A DNA stretch of 64,000 nt from Poriferisocius sp965200775. Lineage in GTDB: Bacteria; Actinomycetota; Acidimicrobiia; Acidimicrobiales; Bin134. Below, one piece after another: positions 52,457 to 61,760 of this stretch. The DNA lies in the NCBI GenBank assembly GCA_965200775.1, contig OZ241383.1, positions 930,001 through 994,000 on the forward strand, given 5' to 3'. The notes below the pieces were generated by a model. That model was not told the origin of the DNA and did no database searches. It was given only the letters and a program-made list of their open reading frames with translations. Both the position numbers and the translations under genes were made by a program. Numbering within the stretch: position 1 is the stretch's first letter; every line of letters begins with the position of its first letter.

Positions 52457-54148
52457 TCAATGGTCTTTCCTTCTGGTCCCTGCTTCGTCGCGATGACCCT
52501 GCTTGGTGCGGTCGTGGGTTGTGGGGGAGATGCCCCGTTCTCGGAGCTTCACCTTTTGGACTCGTTCCGAGGGGGTTTTGGGGAGTTCGTCGACGATCTC
52601 GATGAACCGGGGCACGGTGAACGCGGGCATTCGGGTGTCGGCCCAGGCCCACAGCTCGTCCATGTCGATGGGGCCGGAAGTGACAAGCCACGCCATTACC
52701 TCGTCCTCGCCGGCCTCGATATCGGCCTTCACAGCCACCACGGCGCACTCGGTGATCTGAGGGTGGCTGAGCAAAGCCTGCTCAACCTCGTAGGACGAGA
52801 TGTTCTCGCCCCGGCGGCGCAGGGCGTCCTTCAGCCGGTCGACGAAGTAGTACCAACCCTCGGCGTCGCGGCGCAGGCCATCGCCTGTGTGGAACCACAG
52901 GTTCCGCCAAGCCTCTGCCGTTTTGTCGGCCATGTTGTAGTAGCCCATCGAGCACGTCCACGGGACCTTGGTGCGGATGGCCAACTCGCCCAGTTCCCCG
53001 ACGGGAACCTCCTCGTCGGTGTCGGGGTCAACCAGCCGGACATCGAACCAGTCGGCCGCAGCCAGCCCTGCGGCACCAGGGGGGCGGTCCTCGCCGTAGG
53101 GCGACAGGATGGGCATCGACGTTTCGGTGAGGCCGAAAACCTCCACGAACGCCTCGACCCCGAACCGGGCCTTGAACTCTTCGAGGATCGAGTACGCGGT
53201 GGGAGCAGCGAAGATGCACCGGAGGTGGTTGTCGGCGTCGTCGGGGCGGGGTGGCTGCTTCCACACGAAATCCATCATCACGCCCAGGAAGTTGGTGACC
53301 GTGGCCCCGCATTGGCGGATCTGGTCGATCCACCGGCTGGCCGAGAAGTGCGAGTACAAGACGAACCGAGCACCGGCTACCAGAGCCGGATAGGCGGCGA
53401 GGAACTGGGCGTTGCCGTGGAACAGAGGGGTGGTGACCATGTATGTGTCGGCGTCGGTGAGGCGGGTGAGCGAGACGCACTCGTCGGCGAAGAAGTACAT
53501 CTGGGCCTGGGGCATCATCACCCCCTTGGACGGCCCGGTGGTGCCCGATGTGAAGAAAATCGAGGCCAGGTCGCGGGGCAGCACCTCAACCGGGTCGGCC
53601 GGCTGCGACGCTTCCAACCGGTCCCACGGCTCGGCGTCCCAACCCGCATCCCGCAAAGCAGCAATGCCGGCATCGGCGTCGTCGCCCGCCACCCAGAACC
53701 GTTCGATGGATTGGCAAGCCGCCTGGGACTCCACGAAGCGCTCGGCGTAGGCCCCGTCGATCACGGCCAACCTCGGCTGCACGGTGGAGGCTTGATGCTC
53801 GAGGAACTGACCCCGGTAGCCGGTATTGATAGGAACCTCCACCATGCCCGCCACCTGCGACCCGAGCCAGGTGCGTATGAACATCGACGAGTTGGGCAGC
53901 ATCACCAGCAGTCGCTCGCCCGACGCGCCCCCCGACGCCCGCAGAGTGGCCGCCACCCTTCGGGCCACCTCGAAGATCTCGGCAAACGTCCACGTGAGCC
54001 CTTCCTCGGGGCAGTCCAGATAGACGGCGTCGCCGTGGCTCTCGGCTCGGTGGGCCAGCACCTGTGCTGTCGTCCACATGGAGCGGTCGGGGAACGTGGG
54101 ATGGATGTCCCGGTAGGTACGAACCGTCACGCCGTCGAGTTCTACCAC
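52457..54148 (-). CDS. AMP-dependent acyl-CoA synthetase/ligase
   Basis: A 563-residue adenylating enzyme that activates a carboxylic acid as acyl-AMP and then acyl-CoA. The P-loop-like motif is IFFTSGTTGPSKGVMMP, followed by the A5 motif VFGLTETSMPI, WFHTGDGLRRDAEGWYYFVD with the ATP-binding aspartate, and the C-terminal hinge region RLKDALRRRGENISSYEVEQ. A long in-frame extension upstream overlaps the next gene and is not real, so the GTG at 54148 is used. Sequence resembles the CaiC/steroid side-chain ligase group, but substrate is unknown. It closes a minus-strand run with the CMD, SnoaL and esterase genes. Confidence 0.88.
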   Translation of the reverse strand: MVELDGVTVRTYRDIHPTFPDRSMWTTAQVLAHRAESHGDAVYLDCPEEGLTWTFAEIFEVARRVAATLRASGGASGERLLVMLPNSSMFIRTWLGSQVAGMVEVPINTGYRGQFLEHQASTVQPRLAVIDGAYAERFVESQAACQSIERFWVAGDDADAGIAALRDAGWDAEPWDRLEASQPADPVEVLPRDLASIFFTSGTTGPSKGVMMPQAQMYFFADECVSLTRLTDADTYMVTTPLFHGNAQFLAAYPALVAGARFVLYSHFSASRWIDQIRQCGATVTNFLGVMMDFVWKQPPRPDDADNHLRCIFAAPTAYSILEEFKARFGVEAFVEVFGLTETSMPILSPYGEDRPPGAAGLAAADWFDVRLVDPDTDEEVPVGELGELAIRTKVPWTCSMGYYNMADKTAEAWRNLWFHTGDGLRRDAEGWYYFVDRLKDALRRRGENISSYEVEQALLSHPQITECAVVAVKADIEAGEDEVMAWLVTSGPIDMDELWAWADTRMPAFTVPRFIEIVDELPKTPSERVQKVKLRERGISPTTHDRTKQGHRDEAGTRRKDH

Positions 54149-54197
54149 TTCATTCCGACGTAAGGGGCATTGCTCTGGGGTGGCCGGAGTGGCTCGT

Positions 54198-54767
54198 TCA
54201 GGTCTGACCGTGGGTGGGTGTTGTGTCGATGGATCCGGTTCCTGCGATTCCTGGGATCGAGGTGAACCCGGTGAGCATGGAGAGCATGGCGTACTGACCG
54301 GCAACCATGGGGATCTCAACGAGCTGGCTTGGCGTGAAGAACTTGGCGAGGCGGTCGTAGGTCTCGTCGTTGACAAGTGCGTCGCTATGGAGCTGATCAG
54401 TTGCGTCGAGAAGCACGCGGTCCAGCTCGTCGTCCGGAGAGCTATCAGGGAAAGCTCGGATTCTCTCGATCTCCTGGGCCGTCAGACCCGCCTCAAGTGC
54501 GAACCCGACGTGTTCGTCCCATTCGAACGCCGAACCACAGAGATGCGCAATGCGAAGCGCAACGATCTCGTGTTCGCGTCGCCGGAGACTCCCATTCAGG
54601 GCGAGAGCGGCGGCCCACCCGAGAAACGGTTCGAGAAGGTGCGGCGCGTGGGCGAGCATTTCAATGGTCGGCGGTGCCTTGCCCGTCCTGGAAGCTGTGT
54701 ACTCAAGCAGTTGGACGGCGCTGGGCTCAAGTGATGTGGGCTCGGGGGGAAGAAGCCGTGGTGGCAC
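54198..54767 (-). CDS. Carboxymuconolactone decarboxylase/AhpD-like protein
   Basis: A 189-residue helical protein. The central block HEIVALRIAHLCGSAFEWDEHVGFALEAGLT matches the AhpD-like core in its first part (HEIVALRIAHLCG) and second part (FEWDEHVGFALEAG), with one cysteine and the EWxEH motif. Because AhpD proper has a CxxC pair and this has a single cysteine, peroxidase activity is doubtful and a lactone-type or other hydrolytic role is as likely. It lies 49 nt upstream of the ligase gene on the same strand. Confidence 0.82.
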   Translation of the reverse strand: MPPRLLPPEPTSLEPSAVQLLEYTASRTGKAPPTIEMLAHAPHLLEPFLGWAAALALNGSLRRREHEIVALRIAHLCGSAFEWDEHVGFALEAGLTAQEIERIRAFPDSSPDDELDRVLLDATDQLHSDALVNDETYDRLAKFFTPSQLVEIPMVAGQYAMLSMLTGFTSIPGIAGTGSIDTTPTHGQT

Positions 54768-54813
54768 GCTTGGGAGCCTAACGGCAGCAAGGTTCCCGGG
54801 CAGGAGCGATCGG

Positions 54814-55230
54814 TTACCGCCAGCCGGGGGCGATGTGGTCGAGCCACCACTGGGGCGCCTGTTCGAGCAGGTTGCCCAGGTGGGAGTAGTCGTGCCAGCG
54901 CACGAGGAGGCCGCCTCGCACCTCCATGACCGACGTGAACGGGTGGTCGATCACCTCGCCGGTCTGGAATTGCCACTGCTCCATGTGCTCGGTCACGACC
55001 AGGTCGCCCTCGGCCACCATGTGTTTGGGGAAGTGAAAGTATCCCGACAGCGGTTCGATGCCCAGCCTCAGGCGAAGGATGATCTCCTCGGGCCCGGTGG
55101 CGCCGACGCCGTCAACACCGACATCGGTGTAGTGGCACGATGGGTCGTAGAAGGTCGCCATCGCCTCCCAGTCACGACGAAAGTGGGCATCCCAGTACCG
55201 CTCGACGACCTGCCTGTTCTCTGCGCTCAT
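54814..55230 (-). CDS. SnoaL/limonene-epoxide-hydrolase-like protein
   Basis: A 138-residue NTF2-fold protein beginning NRQVVERYWDAHFRRDWEAM and continuing ATFYDPSCHYTDVGVDG, GDLVVTEHMEQWQFQTG and LLVRWHDYSHLGNLLEQAP. The conserved RW-D-Y pattern near the C terminus is typical of the family. Such proteins often act on epoxides or keto groups of terpenoids or steroids. It is separated from the esterase gene by 28 nt on the same strand, so co-transcription is likely. Confidence 0.85.
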   Translation of the reverse strand: MSAENRQVVERYWDAHFRRDWEAMATFYDPSCHYTDVGVDGVGATGPEEIILRLRLGIEPLSGYFHFPKHMVAEGDLVVTEHMEQWQFQTGEVIDHPFTSVMEVRGGLLVRWHDYSHLGNLLEQAPQWWLDHIAPGWR

Positions 55231-55258
55231 GGGCGCGACCGTACAGCAACGAGCAGAG

Positions 55259-56215
55259 TTACTTGCCCTCGGCGAGGCGGCGTCGCAATACCGAGATTGT
55301 TTCCTCGGTCTGACGGTCGCTCACCCATGATGGGAACATCCCGGACCCGTGGAAGCTCCCGGGGTACGAGTGCAGCTCAACCGAAACACCGGCTTGAAGC
55401 AGGCGAAGCCCGTAGATGATGCCCTCGTCGCGCAACGGGTCGAACTCCATGGTGGTGATAAGGGCCGGAGGAAGGCCCGAGAGGTCCTCGCAGCGAGAGG
55501 GGGCAAGGTAGTAGGGGATGTCGTCGGAGCCGTGAAGCGGCCCCTTGTAGCGCCGGAAGGAGTGTTCGACGCTGCTGCGATTGAGCATGGGAGTGTCGAC
55601 GAAGTCCGTCACCGATGGGGTTTCGAGGCGATCATCCAGCGCCGGGATTTGGAGATACTGGAACCGGATCGCCGGGCCGTCGTGGTCCCGGGCCCACAAC
55701 GCCACTCCCGCGGCCAGGTTGCCCCCGGCCGAGCCCCCGCCCACACCGATCCTCTCGGGGTCGACCCCGAGGGCCTCTGCCTGCGCCATGGTCCACTCCA
55801 GAGCGGCGATACAGTCGTGAAGGGCAGCGGGGTACGGGTTCTCGGGAGCGAGCCGATACCCAACGGACACCACAACGATCCCGGCGCCGACTGCCCAGTT
55901 TTCGCAAGCATTGTCCAGCATGTCGATCGAGCCGAGGCACCAACCGCCGCCGTGGATGTGTAGGAGGGCGCCCCGCGGTCCGTTCGCCTCCGCTGTCGGG
56001 GTGTAGACCCGGACCGTAACGTTGGGGTCGTCGCCCAGACCGGGGATCGAGTGGTCGTCGCTGCGGACATCCTCGCGTTGCTCCTGCTGCGGAAACAGGC
56101 GGGCGACGTTGGCACGAGCGGTGATTACCGCCTCGTCGTCGGCCATTTCGACGTTACCGGCGGGCAACATTTCCAGGATCGGACCGAAGTCGGGATCGAG
56201 GTTGTACTGCGTCAT
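55259..56215 (-). CDS. Alpha/beta hydrolase, HSL-type esterase (second)
   Basis: A 318-residue esterase with the oxyanion-hole motif LLHIHGGGWCLGSID, the nucleophile elbow IGVGGGSAGGNLAAG, aspartate in TTMEFDPLRDEGI and histidine in SYPGSFHGSGMFP. There is no signal peptide. Its ATG at 56215 overlaps the stop of the upstream substrate-binding protein pseudogene by 4 nt. The protein is clearly distinct from the esterase at 46076-47026, so the two are paralogues in one catabolic region rather than a recent duplication. Confidence 0.9.
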   Translation of the reverse strand: MTQYNLDPDFGPILEMLPAGNVEMADDEAVITARANVARLFPQQEQREDVRSDDHSIPGLGDDPNVTVRVYTPTAEANGPRGALLHIHGGGWCLGSIDMLDNACENWAVGAGIVVVSVGYRLAPENPYPAALHDCIAALEWTMAQAEALGVDPERIGVGGGSAGGNLAAGVALWARDHDGPAIRFQYLQIPALDDRLETPSVTDFVDTPMLNRSSVEHSFRRYKGPLHGSDDIPYYLAPSRCEDLSGLPPALITTMEFDPLRDEGIIYGLRLLQAGVSVELHSYPGSFHGSGMFPSWVSDRQTEETISVLRRRLAEGK

Positions 56216-57647
56216 GATGGGGGAACAAAGGTGCCGATGGCGGCATCCCAGACCAAGGGGATGAGAGGCGAGTCATCGGCGCCGACCTTCCCGCTTGACA
56301 ACGACGCCGAGATCGCGCCGGTCATGTCGAAGCTCCCGAGGGAATTGGCCGCCGCCACGAATGAGTCGTTGGTGAGGTTGGGTCCGGCGGCAGTGGCAAT
56401 CGCCACGAAGAGCTCAATTGCTCGACATGCCCGAACCGTTGGCAGGAAGTTGTCGGGGTCGGGGTTGTCCACTCCCACGTTGACCATGTTCCCCGAGGCT
56501 TGTTCGTAGCGCCTCAGGCAGTCGTCAATCCCAGCCGCACCACGGGCTTGGAGCGTCTCCAAGGGTTCGGGAGCGAAGACTCGAATGTCAATCGCACCGG
56601 GATCTGTCCCCAGGGTGGTATAAACGTTGCCACCGGAAAAAGTAGTGATGAGAGGGATATCGGCTCCGGCCCGTTCGATTGCCCCCGCTTGGCTGAGCCC
56701 CCCTCCTGCCAGGCCATAGATGGTGTCGGCCCCGTCGGCAATGGCCCTTTGCAGGAAGACGTCTTGCTCGGCCTCAGCGGCCGGTATGTCGTTGTCGGTG
56801 ACTGTGGAAACCGCAGTTCCGATCACCTCCGCTCCTGTCGCTTCGAGCGCCTCCCGGACCGGTGCCAACAGTCCTTCTTCTTCCGGATTGACAACAATGA
56901 ACACGCTCCGGCCATCGAGGAGACCAGCCTCAGTCGCCGCCTTGATGGCGCCCAACTCCAATCCGAGGGCCGTTGCCTCCGTGGAGAACAAAAGCCCGTT
57001 CGACTTGTTGATGGCCTCGCTTGTGGCTGCGTACGCGTTCACCGCGATGGTGTCGTAAAGCGAGGTGTAGCAGAGTTCGTTGTTCCGAAGGGTGAAACCG
57101 ACGAACGCGAAGACCTCTTCGTCTTCGGTGAAGCGGACGCAAACCGCATCCGATTCCGTCGCTCCAACCGGCGAGAAGCTTCCGTACACCGCCCGCAACA
57201 TGCGGCCGTTTATGCCGCCCGCTTCATTGACGGAAGCAACCGCTGCTTGCCACTGGGCTTGCAGGTCGCCGCGGTTGAACCCGAACAGGGTGGCATCGAC
57301 ATAGCCGATACCAATCAGGATCTCGGATTCGGTGACCCCACGGAACGACGCCGTGAGCGGTATCTCTGTAGCGGTTGGTTCGGGCTCGGGGTCCGCCGAT
57401 TCCGCCGCCTCGGTTGGTCCGCCGATTCCGCCGCCTCGGTTGGTTCGGGATCGGGTTCGGCCGGCTCGGGTTCGCTTGTAGCGGTTGATGCAGGTTCGGC
57501 CGGCTCTGGTTCGCTCGCCTCTACATCGCTCGTAGGGGCTGTGGTGGTCTCGCTGGACGGCGACGAATCACCACCGTTGCCGCCGCCACACGAGGCGAAG
57601 AACAGCGCAGCCACACAAACGATCACACTCCAACGCCGAACAGTCAC
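56212..57647 (-). pseudogene. ABC transporter substrate-binding lipoprotein (branched-chain type) split by a 26-bp duplication
   Basis: The first 110 residues include a lipoprotein signal peptide with lipobox FFASCGGGNG and a Ser/Thr/Glu/Pro-rich linker, then the frame is lost. The rest, from MLRAVYGSFSPVGATESD onwards, is a Peripla_BP_6-type binding protein in another frame (VFAFVGFTLRNNELCYTSLY, ADTIYGLAGGGLSQAGA, ELFVAIATAAGPNLTNDSF). The break coincides with an exact 26-bp tandem duplication at 57392-57443. Removing one copy leaves 1,410 nt, an intact reading frame of 469 residues, so this single event explains the split. It could be a real mutation, a slip-prone on/off switch or an assembly artefact. 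It overlaps the esterase start by 4 nt. A related intact gene is at 61761. Confidence 0.88.
57392..57443. repeat. Exact 26-bp tandem duplication in the substrate-binding protein gene
   Basis: Unit 1 is 57392-57417 and unit 2 is 57418-57443, identical at all 26 positions, beginning TCCGCCGATTCCGCC and ending CTCGGTTGG. As 26 is not a multiple of three it shifts the reading frame on the minus strand. Confidence 0.98.
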
Positions 57648-57767
57648 AACGACACCTCCCTAGTCGCACAGCTTGTGGCTAAACGATAACCCAATACCCC
57701 GAGCCGAGCCCGGGGTGAGTTGCTCGGACCGAACGGTGGCGTTTCCGAGGGCGAGTGCCCACGGTTG

Positions 57768-58589
57768 CTAAAGGCAGATGCCGCCACGGGCCACCGGGAA
57801 CTGGTTCACGGGATCTTCACAGCGGCGGCGACCGCTGGCGGGGCCCTGTGACGCGTCGCCCTCGAGCAGCTCTGCCCCGTCGGGGGCGTACTGCAGGATG
57901 TAGGACTTGCGGACAGCCTCTGAGGTGTTCGGCCCGGTCAGATGCGGTGTGAGCGAGGAGAAGATCACCGCCCCGCCAGCGCCCACCGGTGCCGGCGTGC
58001 TCGACGGCGGCTCGGCGAAACATTGGAAGCCGAGCGGGTCGATGTAGTCGTGGTACAGCGTGCCGTGGCGGTGGACGCCGGGGGCGACCCAGGGGCAGCC
58101 GTTGTCGACGGTGGCATCGGTGAGCGCCAACCAAACCGTCACGTACTGCTGGGGCTCGATGAACGTGTAGCCGTTGTCCTGATGCCAGGGGAATCGCCGT
58201 GGCTTCTCCGGCTTCTTGTAAACGATTTGGTCCCAGTAGAGGTTGATGTCCGCTCCGAGCAGGTCGATCACCGCGCCGGCGATCCTGGGGTCACGGGCCA
58301 GGGCCCCGAGGACCGGCGACCGTGCCGCCACATGGGGAGCGAAGACGATGGCATCGGCCTCGGCGATGGCCACCCGACCGTCTGGCGCCCGGCGCAGCCC
58401 CGCTTCGACCTCGGCCTCGAATCCGTCGCACTCGGCCACTACCGATGCCAGCGTTTCGGCGTCGATCAACCCCTCGTAAACGAAAAACCCGTCGTGGTCG
58501 TAAGCGCTGATTTGGTCGAAATCAAGTGTGGAGGGCGCATCACCGGGCGACGCCCACTCGAACCCCGTGTTCCAGGGATGCAACCGCAC
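57768..58589 (-). CDS. Phytanoyl-CoA dioxygenase (PhyH) family protein, first
   Basis: A 273-residue Fe(II)/2-oxoglutarate oxygenase. The iron ligands are seen as HxD in FPWHQDNGYTFIEPQQY and the distal histidine in SLTPHLTGPNTSEAVRKSY, where the arginine for 2-oxoglutarate follows. The N-terminal DHDGFFVYEGLIDAETL is typical of the family. The GTG at 58589 shares one base with the stop of the next PhyH gene upstream, so the two are made from one message. Family members hydroxylate acyl-CoAs, quaternary amines, halogenated or natural-product substrates; this one's substrate is unknown. Confidence 0.88.
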   Translation of the reverse strand: MRLHPWNTGFEWASPGDAPSTLDFDQISAYDHDGFFVYEGLIDAETLASVVAECDGFEAEVEAGLRRAPDGRVAIAEADAIVFAPHVAARSPVLGALARDPRIAGAVIDLLGADINLYWDQIVYKKPEKPRRFPWHQDNGYTFIEPQQYVTVWLALTDATVDNGCPWVAPGVHRHGTLYHDYIDPLGFQCFAEPPSSTPAPVGAGGAVIFSSLTPHLTGPNTSEAVRKSYILQYAPDGAELLEGDASQGPASGRRRCEDPVNQFPVARGGICL

Positions 58590-59443
58590 TATTTTAACCC
58601 CGTAATCCCGTCGGTCAGGGCTTCCAGAACTGACGGATCCAGCGAACTCCAGTCGATGGGCACCGGTTTCGGATCAACCTCTACCGGGGCACCGCCCCGC
58701 AATACCGGCACCCAGTCGTGGTTGAAGCTGAAGCGGGAGTCGTAGGCCGTTCCGGCTGGCGAGTAGTGGTACACCATTGCAGCTCGCAGTTGATCGCTCA
58801 GATTGTCGGTGCTGCGGTGCCGCAAATGGGCGTCAAACACGAGGAGGTCGCCAGGTTCCATCAGCACCGGTTCTTCGCTAGACGTGTCCTGGCATTGTAT
58901 CTCGATGTACCCCAACGAGGCGCCCTCCCTCGGATCGGAGACGACGTTTTCGTGTAACTCCTCGCTGTGCGACCCGGGGACCACCCACAGCGGCCCGTTT
59001 TCGAGGCTGGCCTTGGTCACCGCCAGCCAGATCCCGACCTGCGTGGGCGGGTCGAACCGGAAATACCACTCGTCCTGGTGCCACGGCTGGCCGAGCGCGC
59101 CCGGGTTCTTGAAGATGAACTGCGACAGGAAGCAGTCGATGTCGTCACCGAGCAAGCCGCTCAGCAGGGCCAGCAACCGCGGGTCGGTGGCGAACTCCCG
59201 GAATACGGTCTCGGAGCGCATGATCCGAAAGACCTTGGACAGGCGTCCTTCGGGGGTGGGGGAGTCGGCCAGCCGGCGCTCCAGGTCGAAGATGAGGTCG
59301 GGGCGTTTGTGTCCGGCCTCTTCGGAGCGGGCCAGAGCCACGGCGCGATCCCGCATTTCCGAGACACTGTTCTCGGAGGCCCAGCCCCGGACGACGAAGA
59401 ACCCGTCGCTCGACCATCTGGCACGTTGCTCGACGGTCAGCAT
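58589..59443 (-). CDS. Phytanoyl-CoA dioxygenase (PhyH) family protein, second
   Basis: A 284-residue Fe(II)/2-oxoglutarate oxygenase with QPWHQDEWYFRFDPPTQ for the HxD ligands, the family turn NGPLWVVPGSHSEELHE, GDLLVFDAHLRHRSTDN with the distal histidine, and an arginine in DQLRAAMVYHYS. It differs clearly from its neighbour, so the two probably hydroxylate different substrates or positions. It follows the GH3 gene after 2 nt and overlaps the first PhyH gene by one base, making GH3-PhyH-PhyH a tight operon. Confidence 0.9.
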   Translation of the reverse strand: MLTVEQRARWSSDGFFVVRGWASENSVSEMRDRAVALARSEEAGHKRPDLIFDLERRLADSPTPEGRLSKVFRIMRSETVFREFATDPRLLALLSGLLGDDIDCFLSQFIFKNPGALGQPWHQDEWYFRFDPPTQVGIWLAVTKASLENGPLWVVPGSHSEELHENVVSDPREGASLGYIEIQCQDTSSEEPVLMEPGDLLVFDAHLRHRSTDNLSDQLRAAMVYHYSPAGTAYDSRFSFNHDWVPVLRGGAPVEVDPKPVPIDWSSLDPSVLEALTDGITGLK

Positions 59444-59445
59444 TG

Positions 59446-61539
59446 TCAGATCACCTGCTCAACCCGGTTGGCGTCGAAGCCAACGGAGATGACCAGAGGT
59501 CGGTCTTCCCGAAGCCATTGGCCGTTCACCCGAACGTCCATGAGCCGCAGATTCAAGGAGATGGCGACATCGACTCGGTCGGCGGCGTCGAGGCGTACCT
59601 TTGCGAATCCGATGAGACGGCGCACCGGGCGCAGAAATTCCGAGTCGGGCACCGAGCCGAATGCGAAAACGACGGCCAGACCTTTTCGGTCGGAGACGTT
59701 CTCGACGGTTACGACGAGCCGGTTGGGGTCGCCATTCATCTCCGCACCAACAATTCTGCAGTCCGCATACCCCAGCCCGTGTCCAAACGGAAGATGGGTG
59801 TCAACCCCGCACGAATCGAGGTACCACTGGCCATGGAGGAGGTCGTAGGTCGCCTCGGTGGCATCCAGGTCAAAAAGCACCAAATCCGATTCCTCACGGG
59901 GCACGGCAAAGGGCAATCTACCTCCAGGCTCGGTGCCGGTGAGCACGTCAGCCAGCGCTCGGCCACCTTCGAGACCGGCATACCACGAGACAATCGCGGC
60001 CGGTACCAAGTCGAGCCATGGCATGACGACTCCACTACCGGCAACGATGGCCACCACGACCCGGTCGTTCAGAGCCGCGATGGTTTCGATCAAACGTTCG
60101 TGGGCAGCCGGAAGCCGCAGCGACGCCCTGTCTCCACCGGATGCGGAGCTGTCAACGTCCCAGCCTCCGCCGGACGCAGCTGCCTCGGGATCCAGACCGA
60201 GGACCGGATGGTCCATGGGGGGTGCGATGTCGAGGATGATGTCACCAATGCCGCCAACAAACTCGCCTTCGTCGAGGCGGGTGTACCCCACGACAACTAC
60301 GACCAGGTGAGCGTCGGCTGCGATGGTGGCGTCATCGGCGGAATGCACGATCTCCGCACCGGGGAAGGCCTCGGCTATACCGTCCAGCGGTGTGAGCGGT
60401 TTGGGCACCTCGACCAAATTGCTTGATCCTGCATCGCCCATGTTCACAGCGGTAGCGAGTTCACCTAGCACAGCCACCTTGCCCAGACTCCCAGGGTCAA
60501 CGGGCAACAGGGCGTCGTTCTTCACGAGCACCATCGACTCCACGGCGACTCGCCGGGCCAGGGCGCGATGCTGTTCGGAGCCGATCACCGATGCAGGTGG
60601 CCGTTTTTCGTATACATAGGCGAAGCGAAGAAGAGTTGACAGCGTCTCGGCGACTCGGGCGTCCACATCGGACACGGAGAGGGTCCCGTCGTCTACAGCA
60701 TCGGTAAGCGCCATCGCCCGCTGCTGGGCAAAGGGCATCTCGATGTTGCAACCGGCCTGGACCGAGACAATCGGATCTCGGAGTCCGGCAATGAAGTCGG
60801 TAACCACGAACCCGTCCCATCCCCATTCTTCACGCAGAATTTCGATGAGCAGCTGCGAGTTCTGACCACACCATTCGCCATTGACGGAGTTGTAGGAGCT
60901 CATCGTGCTCGCCACGCCTTCCTCGGCGACCCGGCGGAAGTGTGGAAGGTACACCTCGTGTAGCGCACGCTCGTCGGCGGTCACGTCAACTTTGAAGCGG
61001 GAGTTCTCCATCGAGTTCAGCGCGAAGTGCTTCATGGAGGCCATTACGTGGTGTTGAAGGCCGCGGGTGAATGCAGCAGCCATCTCACCGACATGATGGG
61101 GGTCTTCTCCGTAGGTCTCCTGTGCTCGTCCCCATCCGAGGTGGCGGAGCAAGTTCATGCACACCGCACCGGTGAAGGTGGCGCCGTTGGCTCGCAATTC
61201 GAGTCCGATCGCTTCGCCGACCTGCTCCTCGAGCTCGGGATCGAAGCCGGCACCGCGAGCCATAGGCACGGGAAATGAGGTAGATGGGCCGATAACGCAA
61301 CCGCGCGGGCCATCGGCGAAGTCGAGTCCGGGAACACCGAGACGGTCAACGTGCGCGGCCGGCCATGTCCGGCTGCCGTAGCCCTGCATCATCTGCCACA
61401 GACCGGGCCAGAAAGGAAGGTCACCGTCTAGGCAACCCAACTTCTCCTCGAGCGTCATTTGTGCCACCAACGCCTCAGCCTCCGCCCTGGCATCGGCTCC
61501 TGCGCCGACTCGGCCTACGGCGTCGTCAAAGGGGGTCAC
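59446..61539 (-). CDS. Glycoside hydrolase family 3 protein (beta-glycosidase-like)
   Basis: A 697-residue enzyme. The N-terminal barrel shows VPGLDFADGPRGCVIG, the KHF(A)xN block MASMKHFALNSMENSRF, and the nucleophile in WGWDGFVVTDFIAGLRD, where TDF stands for the more common SDW. The second domain contains VAVESMVLVKNDALLPVD and VVVAIVAGSGVVMPWLD, and a fibronectin-III-like domain closes the protein (LPFGHGLGYADCRIVG). No signal peptide is seen, so it is probably cytoplasmic and acts on imported glycosides. The GTG at 61539 gives a typical N terminus. It heads an operon with the two PhyH oxygenases. Confidence 0.9.
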   Translation of the reverse strand: MTPFDDAVGRVGAGADARAEAEALVAQMTLEEKLGCLDGDLPFWPGLWQMMQGYGSRTWPAAHVDRLGVPGLDFADGPRGCVIGPSTSFPVPMARGAGFDPELEEQVGEAIGLELRANGATFTGAVCMNLLRHLGWGRAQETYGEDPHHVGEMAAAFTRGLQHHVMASMKHFALNSMENSRFKVDVTADERALHEVYLPHFRRVAEEGVASTMSSYNSVNGEWCGQNSQLLIEILREEWGWDGFVVTDFIAGLRDPIVSVQAGCNIEMPFAQQRAMALTDAVDDGTLSVSDVDARVAETLSTLLRFAYVYEKRPPASVIGSEQHRALARRVAVESMVLVKNDALLPVDPGSLGKVAVLGELATAVNMGDAGSSNLVEVPKPLTPLDGIAEAFPGAEIVHSADDATIAADAHLVVVVVGYTRLDEGEFVGGIGDIILDIAPPMDHPVLGLDPEAAASGGGWDVDSSASGGDRASLRLPAAHERLIETIAALNDRVVVAIVAGSGVVMPWLDLVPAAIVSWYAGLEGGRALADVLTGTEPGGRLPFAVPREESDLVLFDLDATEATYDLLHGQWYLDSCGVDTHLPFGHGLGYADCRIVGAEMNGDPNRLVVTVENVSDRKGLAVVFAFGSVPDSEFLRPVRRLIGFAKVRLDAADRVDVAISLNLRLMDVRVNGQWLREDRPLVISVGFDANRVEQVI

Positions 61540-61729
61540 GGGCGAATACTGCCGTCAAAGCCGACTGGATGCAATCGTGAGGGCAACAGGCAGACCTTCA
61601 TGTGCAGGTGGCATTCCGAATAGCGGGGACGTCATCGATGTCGTAGGGCGAGCCGTCAGGATAGAGGAGGTCGCGATGTCGGACATGAGGCATTAGTCGG
61701 GTGGCGATGGTCTGGTCGCTGGGCATTCC

Positions 61730-61735
61730 TATAGT
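61730..61735 (+). promoter_or_regulatory. -10-like hexamer TATAGT upstream of the second binding-protein gene
   Basis: TATAGT lies about 25 nt before the ATG at 61761, which has GAGGGGG at a normal ribosome-binding distance. The 220 nt between this gene and GH3 carry the divergent promoters and no other feature I can support. Confidence 0.4.
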
Positions 61736-61760
61736 TTGGCGGTAGTAGAGGGGGATGTCG

